From contig CALODV010000008.1 in NCBI GenBank assembly GCA_942492065.1, forward strand, positions 930,001 through 994,000: DNA of 64,000 nt, given 5' to 3'. The notes beneath the pieces were generated by a model. That model was not told the DNA's origin. It saw only the letters and a program-made list of their open reading frames with translations, and did no database searches. The DNA is from G963665815 sp942492065. Lineage in GTDB: Bacteria; Cloacimonadota; Cloacimonadia; Cloacimonadales; JAIOQZ01. The position numbers and the translations under genes are program-made. Below, one piece after another: positions 16,501 to 24,603 of the stretch (its first letter is position 1; every line of letters starts with the position of its first letter).

Positions 16501-16884
16501 ATGCCATACAAGATTATTTATGATGAACAATATAGCATTGTCGAAGTATTTTACTTTGGTCAAGTTTCAAGTAAAGATATAGCTGAAGCTGTTAAAGATA
16601 GTGTGGAAACTCAATTAAAACACGGAACACTTAAATCACTGATCAATACTCTTGAGGTTACCGACTCCACAGCCGGTATTACTGATGTGCATTTTATTCC
16701 TGAAAGATTCTACAAAAAGAAAAACATCAGCAGGAAGAAGATAATTGCTCTGATAGATTCAGACATAAGCAGTGTAAGAAGGATACTGAATGATTTCTAC
16801 AACACCTGCTTTAATCAGGGCTGGAAGATAAAGAAGTTCAAAGATAGAGAGAAAGCATTAGAATGGCTGACAGGAGCAATGTAA
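16501..16884 (+). CDS. SpoIIAA-like (STAS-related) protein, paralogue 2
   Basis: A 127-residue paralogue of the gene at 15896. ATG 16501 is chosen by alignment of MPYKIIYDEQYSIVEVFYF with MPYRIEFHEESKIVEVYYF and by the GAGAGTG site before it. Both share SVxxIL and a tail of the form ACFNRGW / TCFNQGW ending in EWL. A separate promoter-like TTGACA lies at 16446 with TTAATA 17 nt further, so the copies may be expressed independently. Function unknown; the fold suggests a protein-protein switch. Confidence 0.62.
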   Translation: MPYKIIYDEQYSIVEVFYFGQVSSKDIAEAVKDSVETQLKHGTLKSLINTLEVTDSTAGITDVHFIPERFYKKKNISRKKIIALIDSDISSVRRILNDFYNTCFNQGWKIKKFKDREKALEWLTGAM

Positions 16885-16945
16885 CCCAAAGCTCACTATC
16901 AGCCAGAAAATCATATATTATTTTTCTGCATTTAAGCAGAGAGTG

Positions 16946-17179
16946 CTATTTCTTGACAATTCCTACTTTTTGCAGCAATTTATTTGTTCTCCAGAACAGG
17001 AATATACTTACCAGTAAACAATATATACCCGGGCACTTAAATATAGTTGCCTGAGGATCGTAAAACTCAAAGATCCACACAGCTCCGACAATAAACAGGG
17101 ACATTGATAAAATTGCCGTAACAATAAGTCTGGTTGCCAATTTCTTGGAAATTTTTGTTCCTTTTTTCGCTTTTTTCAT
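16946..17179 (-). CDS. Small two-helix membrane protein, unknown function
   Basis: A 77-residue protein with a strong GGAGG site 8 nt before its ATG. The lysine-rich start (MKKAKKGTKISKKLATR) precedes one hydrophobic helix (LIVTAILSMSLFIVGAVWIF) and a second after a short loop (YCLLVSIFLFWRTNKLL). It is a predicted inner-membrane hairpin with cytoplasmic ends. No family recognised. A promoter-like pair sits 41 nt upstream of the ATG. Confidence 0.55.
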   Translation of the reverse strand: MKKAKKGTKISKKLATRLIVTAILSMSLFIVGAVWIFEFYDPQATIFKCPGIYCLLVSIFLFWRTNKLLQKVGIVKK

Positions 17180-17220
17180 GAGTATTATCCTCCTATGGAA
17201 GTTATTAGTTTGAGGAAAAG

Positions 17221-17245
17221 TTTATACATGTAAAACAATTGTCAA
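17221..17245 (-). promoter_or_regulatory. Putative promoter of the small membrane protein
   Basis: Read on the minus strand: TTGACA (17245-17240), 13-nt spacer, TATAAA (17226-17221). The short spacer repeats the arrangement at 10287. Confidence 0.4.
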
Positions 17246-17843
17246 CTTTTTTACAATGTTAACATAACTAATAGCAAATAGGTGTTTTAAAACAGAAAGA
17301 CAGTGGAAAATATAATTCAATCTATTAGCTTTGAACTAAGTATGATAGTTTTTAATTGATCGCATTCTCTCTTTTTCTCCGTATAGTAAATTTTTTCGTT
17401 AAGAAATCCTGAAGCCTTGGAAGGATTTTAGGAAAGATTTATGGTTTCAGCTTGCTGAAAATACATTTAGAAAAAGAGTGCCTTTCTTTTGTTTCGTTTT
17501 CTTTGGCACCAAAGAAAATGAAAGTAATATAATTGATTAAAATCATTTTCTATTGATCAACACACTCGATTTTACTAAAGTCAAATTTTGCCCCATAGTG
17601 TTTCCAGTTTACTAGATAATACCAGAATTCCATGCAGAGTGGGACATTATACAGGGATTTCCTATATATTTAGGGAAGAGGGCATTTTAACAAGGAATTT
17701 CAGTTATTATATGCCATATAGTATATCGAAGTCATGGTGTTAAGAAAAAACGGGGGGATGCCAAATAAACCAGTAACATAATATTCTTGACATAAAATTA
17801 TTTGGCATAACACTGAACTAAAACAAGGAATAAAGGTTTATAT
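17246..17843. other. Gene-free region with two strong hairpins
   Basis: No gene is visible. It holds TTTCAGC-TT-GCTGAAA (17445-17460) and a 12-bp stem CGTTTTCTTTGG / CCAAAGAAAATG with a 2-nt loop and one G-T pair (17495-17520), preceded by CTTTCTTTTG. AATCCT / AGGATT also pair near 17405-17426. There is no U-tract, so these do not look like simple terminators. A TTGACA at 17787 with CATAAC 13 nt later may serve the next gene. Confidence 0.5.
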
Positions 17844-18335
17844 ATGCGAGGTAATAAGTTAACAAATAATCCCTTAGTGAGTTCCAAGGATGTGGGCTTG
17901 ATAATACTCCTGTTAATCTGTCTGAGGGTGGGATTACGGAGTTCCACAGAGATCAGTTATGTGAGAATTACAGACAAGACAACTTTAGGTAAAGCGTTCA
18001 GTAAACTGAAACTCGACAGAGCTGATGCAGAAATGATTCTCGGCAGAAGCGATTTTGCTTTTACGCAGACTCTCGGCGAGTTGGGAGTGGACCCTGACGA
18101 ATTATGGGAGCATAGCAATGCAGACCGATCTTATGGAGAACCTTACGATTATTTTGTCTCGAAACTCTGCCTTGGTATTGCAAGCTTTATACTTCTCAGA
18201 TGGATTATTATTCTGTTTCTTTCCACTTCGCAGCATGATAGAACACAAAAGATCAGACCCCACGAAAAAGGTCCCTTTGATGAACCCAGCACCCGTTCCA
18301 AGATCCGGATGATGAGACGCAACTTGAGGAAGTAG
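17844..18335 (+). CDS. Hypothetical membrane protein
   Basis: A 163-residue protein of unrecognised family. One hydrophobic helix near residues 18-30 (VGLIILLLICLRVGL) and another at 108-126 (LCLGIASFILLRWIIILFL) frame a polar loop of about 75 residues (LKLDRADAEMILGRSDFAF, LGVDPDELWEH). The end is basic (RSKIRMMRRNLRK). An AAAGG site lies 12 nt before ATG. Its reading frame is open well past chance length, but no neighbour explains it, and it is flanked by long gene-free DNA on both sides. Confidence 0.5.
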   Translation: MRGNKLTNNPLVSSKDVGLIILLLICLRVGLRSSTEISYVRITDKTTLGKAFSKLKLDRADAEMILGRSDFAFTQTLGELGVDPDELWEHSNADRSYGEPYDYFVSKLCLGIASFILLRWIIILFLSTSQHDRTQKIRPHEKGPFDEPSTRSKIRMMRRNLRK

Positions 18336-18612
18336 AGGGGGATTTATAAGGGGTATGAATAGAAGAGAAGAGTAAGAAAACGCCGCACGCCTTTACTCTC
18401 AACTGTTTACACGATTTGAGGACAATGGCAGGAATAAAGAATTTACAACATTTTAGCCTGTTTTTACAACATATTTAGAGAATTTTTAAAGATTTTTTAA
18501 GAAAACTCCTCCCATTTTTGGCAATAATAACAGAGAATAAAACACCTTTCTATTTTCGCAATAATTAAATAAAATTTTCAAAAGTTCGCAAAAATTGAAG
18601 AGAATTTTTAAC
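18336..18612. other. AT-rich gene-free region before the two-gene cassette
   Basis: No gene seen. The direct repeat AGAGAATTTTTAA occurs at 18477-18489 and 18599-18611, and TTCGCAATAATTA / TTCGCAAAAATTG form a second imperfect pair near 18555 and 18585. The base composition is more AT-rich than the flanks, which fits acquired DNA. Confidence 0.45.
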
Positions 18613-18634
18613 TTGACGACTTTTGAACTATACT
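18613..18634 (+). promoter_or_regulatory. Putative promoter of the two-gene cassette
   Basis: TTGACG (18613-18618) and TATACT (18629-18634) separated by 10 nt, 34 nt before the ATG of the first gene. Confidence 0.35.
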
Positions 18635-18668
18635 TAAAAATCAGTGAAATCTTTTGTGAGGAGTCTAT

Positions 18669-19550
18669 ATGAGTCGTAAAAGTCAATTGTTCTATATTTA
18701 TAGATACAATATTATTGAGGGTGAGCAATTAGAATTATCTTTTGATAGTCATGGACACAATAAAGAAAACTATATCAATAATATAATTTTAAACTTGAGT
18801 AGAAACAGAAAAACAAAATGGAGTTACAAAGGACACGAATATATTTTCTATGGATGGGGGAATGATAAAAGCTTAATTATTGGGAAACTTGCGAAGCAAC
18901 ATGACGAGGAAGTCTTAACTGAAGGAGAAACAGATATCGAAGAAAGACTATTGCACGCCCTAAAATTTGTTTATATTATTATTGATTTAACATCTCAAAT
19001 TTTCTTAATTGAGAATAAAACATCGGTGTTTAATGAGACTGATGTGCCTTCAAGGATTTTTGAACACTTCTTGCAATCAATGGCAACAAATCTAAATTAT
19101 TCAATAATTATCGAACCTTTTGTCCATGAAAAGAAATTTTGGGAAAGTGTGTCTGAGGAAAATAAAGTTTTCAAAGTTGATTTTTGCCTCTCAGGTGAGA
19201 ACATGCCTGGATCAATTGGTGGATACACAAAGTATGTGATGCAACTGCTAAACGAGGAAACAAGAAACGACTCACTAAAATTAAGCCTTAGAAACGCCAA
19301 TGGTCTTCTCAAAATTACTAGAAAAATCTTTACTGAATTATTGGACTATATAAAAGGTGCAAGAGGTAGTTATAAAGTAAAATATCAAACTCCTGATGGT
19401 GAAACAAGGTGGCTTTGCTCGGAAAAAGAAAAACAAACAATGTCTATCATGGGTGCGGATTCAAATTTTACAAATCCAACTGACATTAATGTTATAGAGG
19501 ATAAAATAAGAAAACTACATAAGGATAATGAATACAAAGAGAAGTACTGA
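18669..19550 (+). CDS. Hypothetical soluble protein, first gene of an AT-rich pair
   Basis: A 293-residue protein after a GAGGAG site. I do not recognise the family. The N-terminus (MSRKSQLFYIYRYNIIEGEQ) leads into predicted strands with WSYKGHEYIFYGWGNDKSLIIGKL, then FVYIIIDLTSQIFLIENKTSVFN and a helical part with FEHFLQSMATNLNYSIIIEPF. The C-terminal half includes SLRNANGLLKITRKIF and YKVKYQTPDGETRWLCS. There is no signal peptide or membrane helix. It overlaps the next gene by 23 nt, so the two are translationally linked. The layout (soluble protein plus small membrane protein in an AT-rich island) recalls defence cassettes, but this is inference only. Confidence 0.6.
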   Translation: MSRKSQLFYIYRYNIIEGEQLELSFDSHGHNKENYINNIILNLSRNRKTKWSYKGHEYIFYGWGNDKSLIIGKLAKQHDEEVLTEGETDIEERLLHALKFVYIIIDLTSQIFLIENKTSVFNETDVPSRIFEHFLQSMATNLNYSIIIEPFVHEKKFWESVSEENKVFKVDFCLSGENMPGSIGGYTKYVMQLLNEETRNDSLKLSLRNANGLLKITRKIFTELLDYIKGARGSYKVKYQTPDGETRWLCSEKEKQTMSIMGADSNFTNPTDINVIEDKIRKLHKDNEYKEKY

Positions 19551-20058
19551 TGAGATAATTGAGTCCTGGATAAAGTTTATAGTTGTTAATGCTTTGTTTA
19601 TGGCTATTTCGATCTTCTTAACTAGGAAGTGGTCACTAGATAGTTGCGAGAGGATAATTACTGGTTTAGTTCCATTTGTACTTGCTCTAACACTTCCTAT
19701 GGGAGCAGCAATTTTTCTTAGCATAATACCCAAGATACATAATATACTTGATGAACTAAAAAATGAAATTAGCAAATCAAAGGGTATTATGAACAAAAAA
19801 AAATACGAAGCTAGCTTATTTTACATTGAGTTAGCATGTAAAGAATTTAAGCAGAACATAATAGTTCAATTCATTTTGGTCTTTGCTTACTTCATTGTAA
19901 TGATTGCAATGCCATCAGAACTTTCGTTAAGGAGAATTGCTTGTAGTGTATGCCTTACAATAGTGTTATCGACCTTTAAACTCACATATGATATATTCAG
20001 GGGTATTTTTAACATTGCTGAAATCCATAGGATTCTTTCAAAGAATATAGATCATTAA
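19528..20058 (+). CDS. Hypothetical four-helix membrane protein, second gene of the pair
   Basis: A 176-residue membrane protein. Hydrophobic helices lie at about 15-32 (FIVVNALFMAISIFLT), 43-66 (ITGLVPFVLALTLPMGAAIFL), 115-128 (FILVFAYFIVMIAM) and 135-150. A cytosolic helical stretch (IHNILDELKNEISKSKGIMNKKKYEAS) joins the two halves. Its start lies inside the previous gene, with AAGGA upstream of ATG 19528. No family recognised. It could act as the membrane partner of the preceding soluble protein. Confidence 0.6.
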   Translation: MNTKRSTDEIIESWIKFIVVNALFMAISIFLTRKWSLDSCERIITGLVPFVLALTLPMGAAIFLSIIPKIHNILDELKNEISKSKGIMNKKKYEASLFYIELACKEFKQNIIVQFILVFAYFIVMIAMPSELSLRRIACSVCLTIVLSTFKLTYDIFRGIFNIAEIHRILSKNIDH

Positions 20059-20103
20059 ATAGGTACCCTCTCTCCCAAATCACAGCATCCCTGCTTAATA
20101 AAC

Positions 20104-20125
20104 TTGACAGATGTATCATTATAGT
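20104..20125 (+). promoter_or_regulatory. Putative promoter of the kinase/sigma54-activator gene
   Basis: TTGACA (20104-20109) and TATAGT (20120-20125), 10-nt spacer; TACATA at 20126 gives a 16-nt alternative. An AAGGAG ribosome site and ATG 20153 follow. Confidence 0.4.
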
Positions 20126-20152
20126 TACATATTGTACCGTTAAGGAGAAAAT

Positions 20153-23100
20153 ATGGATTATAATATTGTCAGACAAATTGGTGAAGGCGCTTTCTCAGAA
20201 GTTTTCCTTGTGGAGAAAGACGGCAAGCAATACATACTTAAACGTTTCCGCAGTAAAGATATAAAAGAAGCTGAAAGAGAATTTCTGTTTCTCAAAATGA
20301 TTAACTCCGCCCATGTTCCGGATGCTGTCGAGATCATCAAAGACGAGTATCCCGGTATTATCCAGGAGTATATCGAGGGATCATCCATAGAGGATTATCT
20401 GAAGGAGAATCCGGATAAAAAAGCCATGCTGCAGGTCAGGCTCTGCGAGGTACTCTCGGAAATCCACTCCTTCGGAATCTGCCTCAACGATATAAAGCCC
20501 GACAATATCATAATCCGTAACGACATTCCTGTGTTCATTGACTTCGGTCTGGCAACCCTGAATAACTTCTGGGATAAACGCATTCGCGGATCAATTTCCT
20601 ATTCCTCACCGGAAAAGCTGAAGAAACAGATTAACACGCAAGCATCAGATGTTTTTTCACTGGGTCTGGTATTATATTATACAGATACACTTAAACATTT
20701 TGCCGATAATTTCGAACCTGCCGAATATCAGAACATTCTGGCTGATAATACCAGATGGAATGGAGCGAGGAACAGGTTTATTTCAAATCCTGTTATTACC
20801 GAGCTGACAGACTATACGCCTGACAACCGGCCTTCGGCTATTTCCCTTTTCCTGAGTATGGCAGAAAAAGCCGGTTATGATATCGGAGAAAGCAGTTTCA
20901 ATCTGCTTAAATCCTACGTATTCACCTGTCACCAGAAAGCGCTGGCAATCTTGAAGAGAAATCGTAAACTTACCGTAACAGCAGAGGATGAACCGGATAT
21001 TATCACCAGTTTGTTTATCACCAAAGAAATCTCAGAGAACAATAAAGTTGCAGTGATTGATGAAGAACTGTTTACCTACAACACTGAATTGTTTATGTCA
21101 AGATTGAGAGAACGTCCGGGCTTGGAAGATATAGATGAGCAATCTTTGATTGATAGCCTTGTTTCCTCTGAGTATAAACTGATTTTAATCACTAAGAATG
21201 AAATTTCTGATTATTTTATGCCGCTTTTCAAAAGTGAAAACACTGTTACTCTCATAATTTCAGATTCAATCAGTGAAGCATCATTTGTTGAGCCTGCCGA
21301 ATTGAAGAATATTTTCGCACGATTAAAGTCTGAAGTTGATCTGAAAGAACTTATAAACATAAAACCACTTTCAGCTAAAAAAATCCTCTGTCCTGCAAAA
21401 AGTGTATCGGAAGAACTTACTGAATATGTTGAAAGCTTCCTGAGAATATCAAAGTTTCTTGATCTATCTATTCCTCTACAATTTTTCCAGAAACTATGGG
21501 ATAATTGGATTGTGTTATTAAAATTCATGATGGACAATTCAACTATCAGCATAGCAGACAACTCATTAAAGCCAATAATTACTATTGCGGATGCAACGGG
21601 ATTGTCGGAAGATGATATGGATCGTTTAAGCACTGCGTTTTCAGATTGGAATGCTGATTTATTGAAATCAATTTATTTTCTGAAACTGGGCAATATGGAT
21701 ATGGCAAAAGAAACAACTTTCGAGCATTTTAAAGTCCTTTTAAATAGAAAAATGTACCATAGTATCTACTACTCCTACAAGAAGATTAAAGATATATCAA
21801 ACGAGGCCTTTGATGACTACAGACTGGGAAAGCTTTGCGCCACAACGGTAGGTAAAGCCGGATACAAAAAAGAAGCTCTGGAAATATATAACAATCTGAG
21901 TCAAAAGCTTGATGGAGATGAAAAAGGAACAGTTGCGCTGGATAAGGCAATTATTTTACAAGACCTTCAACTATGGAATGAAGCTGAAAAAGAATATGGC
22001 ATTGCGACTGAGATCTTTCAGAAAACAGGAAATGTAAAATTGCAGATCAGAATTTCCAACAATCTGGGTGCTTTCTATACCAATAATAAGAATTATAAAA
22101 AAGCGCAGTACCATTTGTATAAAGTGATTGAGTTATGTGATCTTCTCAATGATCATAAAAGGCAAATAATATATAAAATGGTTGCATATTATAATTTATC
22201 TGAGATCAGTCTCTCCAGTGGTTTATGGAGTAAGTGTATACAACTGGCAAAAAAGTCTCTGAAGATTGCCATTCAGGAAAGAAATAAAACTATTCAGAAC
22301 TATTGTGAATCAATATTGCTAACTGCTATGATTTCTAACGGACAGTTGACAGATATTCAGGTTATGGTGAATGAATTAATTGAAGCAGAGTTTAATGAGC
22401 AGGATAGAGATGCGGCAGACTTTATGCTGTCTAAAATATTGCTCTGGCAAAGTTTCAGAGACCCATTAACATATAAGGATATAGCTGAAAAAAACATTGA
22501 AAGAATTAACACAACAGCCTCAAGTGAGCTACTCATAGAGTTCTATTTCTATTCGTTAAGAGCTCTGAATATTGCCAATGTAAACAGAATCAGATTTTTA
22601 CTGCATGATGACCATTACAATGAGATTATAACTGGTATTGAAAACAAAAACGATGATAAAATACTTACATCATTGCGACATTTTGCAGCTAATGATGACA
22701 TTTTTCAGTTTTTACATATTTCATATCATATGAAAATGCTTGGATTGATTGATAAGGGAAGCAAATTAGATAACTACATTACAGAATTTTCAGGTTATAA
22801 CAACTTCTATCCTTTGCAGCAGATTAAAAAACATGAAGTCAGCAAATCACATGATAATGATGTATTTTGGGATGCATTTTCCAGCATACAAACCCAGAAT
22901 GACTTTGAGTCAATAGCTATGGAAACTCTTAAAAGCATACTTAATGTGGGAAATCTGGAAAGAGCAATATTTTTTGCTTATAAGAAAGGGGAATTTGTAA
23001 CAGAACTCTGCATCAATGATCAGATGGATATTCTGCCAAAAGAGAACATGAAAGTCAGTAAAACAATCCTGATGGAGACAGTACAGGAAAAGAAGATGAT

Positions 23101-24325
23101 GTATTATTTCAATCTTCAGGAGGATACACCCTTTGATCTTCATTCCAGTATTTTCGGATTAGGGTTGAGAACTGCTATATGCTATCCGGTAATAATCAAT
23201 AAGGTGACTAAGGGTGTAATATATTCAGATGCACAGGCTGATAAAACATTCAGTGATGAAGATAAGAAGATGCTGGAAACATTCCTGATGCTCTGTGAGT
23301 CCATCATGGAGAAGAACCAGCTTCTAGATGATATTAATAATCCTGTCCTTTCATCGGCAAACTTCAGTACAGCAAATCAGTATAATGAAATCATCGGGAC
23401 AAGCAGAAAAATGCAGAAAGTATTTTCTCTGATGAATGTTGTGGCGAAACATAATGTAAATGTACTTATCACCGGGGAAACAGGTTCGGGTAAAGAACTT
23501 ATTGCCAGAGCATTGCATAAGGATTACACTAAGTCTGCCCCGTTTGTTGCAGTAAACTGTGCAGCAATTCCGGAAAATCTGCTTGAGAGCGAACTTTTCG
23601 GTTATGTAAAAGGAGCATTCACCGGAGCTGTGCAAAATAAAATGGGTAAACTTGAACTGGCTAATAATGGAACCCTCTTTCTCGATGAAATCGGAGATAT
23701 GCCGTTTCAGTTACAGGCTAAACTACTACGGGTAATTCAGGAACGGGAATTTACACCTGTTGGAGATGTGAAGCCCAAACCGGTTTCAGTTAGAATAATT
23801 TCCGCAACGAACAGAAAGCTGGAAGAAATGGTCAGTTCGAATGAGTTCAGGCAGGATCTTCTTTTCAGGCTGAAAGTGTTCGAGATAGAAATCCCCCCAC
23901 TGAGAGAGAGGAAGGATGATATCCCTCTTTTAATTCACCATTTCATTAAGCTTAATAATGATAAGTTCGGGAAATCTATCAAAGGGATTTCAACTGATGC
24001 TGTTTCAATGCTGCAGAACAGAGAATGGGAAGGAAATGTCAGGGAACTGCAGAATGAAATTGAAAAAGCCTCTATCCTGTGTCAGGCAGATGTTATTTCC
24101 GAAGAACAGTTTCTTGATATGAAAAAGAACAATAACTTTAACATTGTTGATGAGATGCCTGAAAAATGGTCTGATTTCCTTAACTATAAGAAGAAAATAA
24201 CTCATAGACTGGATAAAATATATATAGAGAAGTTATTAAAAACCACAGATGGGAATATTTCTCAGGCAGGTAAGCTGTCGGGGATGCCGAGAAATCAGAT
24301 ATATAGAATAATGAAACATTCTTGA
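20153..24325 (+). CDS. Ser/Thr kinase - TPR-like - GAF-like - sigma54 AAA+ - Fis HTH fused transcription activator
   Basis: A 1390-residue single-chain regulator. Residues 1-245: protein kinase with GEGAFSEVFL, Lys30 in YILKRF, catalytic LNDIKPDNI (Asp113, Asn118, HRD reads LND), and DFG at 130-132; it looks active. Residues 300-880: helical, TPR-like repeats. Residues 900-1055: GAF-like domain. Residues 1078-1320: sigma54-interaction AAA+ with Walker A GETGSGKE (Lys1114), intact GAFTGA (1154-1159) and Walker B LFLDEIGD. The end is a Fis-type HTH (LLKTTDGNISQAGKLSGMPR). It has no receiver domain, so kinase or GAF input must drive it. A -24/-12 promoter lies just downstream; the next genes are the likely targets (inferred). 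Confidence 0.9.
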   Translation: MDYNIVRQIGEGAFSEVFLVEKDGKQYILKRFRSKDIKEAEREFLFLKMINSAHVPDAVEIIKDEYPGIIQEYIEGSSIEDYLKENPDKKAMLQVRLCEVLSEIHSFGICLNDIKPDNIIIRNDIPVFIDFGLATLNNFWDKRIRGSISYSSPEKLKKQINTQASDVFSLGLVLYYTDTLKHFADNFEPAEYQNILADNTRWNGARNRFISNPVITELTDYTPDNRPSAISLFLSMAEKAGYDIGESSFNLLKSYVFTCHQKALAILKRNRKLTVTAEDEPDIITSLFITKEISENNKVAVIDEELFTYNTELFMSRLRERPGLEDIDEQSLIDSLVSSEYKLILITKNEISDYFMPLFKSENTVTLIISDSISEASFVEPAELKNIFARLKSEVDLKELINIKPLSAKKILCPAKSVSEELTEYVESFLRISKFLDLSIPLQFFQKLWDNWIVLLKFMMDNSTISIADNSLKPIITIADATGLSEDDMDRLSTAFSDWNADLLKSIYFLKLGNMDMAKETTFEHFKVLLNRKMYHSIYYSYKKIKDISNEAFDDYRLGKLCATTVGKAGYKKEALEIYNNLSQKLDGDEKGTVALDKAIILQDLQLWNEAEKEYGIATEIFQKTGNVKLQIRISNNLGAFYTNNKNYKKAQYHLYKVIELCDLLNDHKRQIIYKMVAYYNLSEISLSSGLWSKCIQLAKKSLKIAIQERNKTIQNYCESILLTAMISNGQLTDIQVMVNELIEAEFNEQDRDAADFMLSKILLWQSFRDPLTYKDIAEKNIERINTTASSELLIEFYFYSLRALNIANVNRIRFLLHDDHYNEIITGIENKNDDKILTSLRHFAANDDIFQFLHISYHMKMLGLIDKGSKLDNYITEFSGYNNFYPLQQIKKHEVSKSHDNDVFWDAFSSIQTQNDFESIAMETLKSILNVGNLERAIFFAYKKGEFVTELCINDQMDILPKENMKVSKTILMETVQEKKMMYYFNLQEDTPFDLHSSIFGLGLRTAICYPVIINKVTKGVIYSDAQADKTFSDEDKKMLETFLMLCESIMEKNQLLDDINNPVLSSANFSTANQYNEIIGTSRKMQKVFSLMNVVAKHNVNVLITGETGSGKELIARALHKDYTKSAPFVAVNCAAIPENLLESELFGYVKGAFTGAVQNKMGKLELANNGTLFLDEIGDMPFQLQAKLLRVIQEREFTPVGDVKPKPVSVRIISATNRKLEEMVSSNEFRQDLLFRLKVFEIEIPPLRERKDDIPLLIHHFIKLNNDKFGKSIKGISTDAVSMLQNREWEGNVRELQNEIEKASILCQADVISEEQFLDMKKNNNFNIVDEMPEKWSDFLNYKKKITHRLDKIYIEKLLKTTDGNISQAGKLSGMPRNQIYRIMKHS

Positions 24326-24511
24326 TACATGTGTTTTGTTTTTGTTACACAATTCCTTTAGTCTTATATATCAGCAGATTATTAAATATTTTTCTATTTT
24401 TATTAATAATTATGTTCTTGATGTATCTTTTTTGTTACATATTATTCCTGCATTCTTTTAGCAGCCCTAAGATATTAACATTTTTATCTTGTTAATTATC
24501 AGTATGTTACA
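24321..24511. promoter_or_regulatory. Candidate activator-binding region upstream of a sigma54 promoter
   Basis: Two copies of CTTGAT...TTGTTACA: CTTGAT at 24321 and 24417, TTGTTACA at 24342-24349 and 24432-24439; a third ATGTTACA is at 24504-24511. GATACAT (24324) and ATGTATC (24421) are inverted partners. Repeats 30-220 nt upstream of a -24 box are where enhancer sites for sigma54 activators normally lie. Confidence 0.4.
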
Positions 24512-24538
24512 TTATAAACATCTTCACGTTATACTTAT

Positions 24539-24554
24539 TGGAAAGAGACTTGCA
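24539..24554 (+). promoter_or_regulatory. Sigma54-type (-24/-12) promoter
   Basis: TGGAAAGAGACTTGCA keeps the invariant GG and GC exactly 10 nt apart and the full TTGCA -12 box (consensus TGGCAC-N5-TTGCA). It lies 49 nt before the ATG at 24604 and directly after a gene for a sigma54 activator. Confidence 0.7.
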
Positions 24555-24603
24555 ATATACAAATTGAAAAAAAATGGCTTGTTATGATTAATAAGGAGTA
24601 TCG

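Noticed and set aside
17787..17822. TGGCATAACACTGAAC as a fourth sigma54 promoter
   Set aside because: The GG is present but no GC falls 10 nt later, so the -12 box is missing.
18486..18728. An 80-codon minus-strand frame before the two-gene cassette
   Set aside because: It overlaps the promoter and start of the better supported + strand gene and has no ribosome site.
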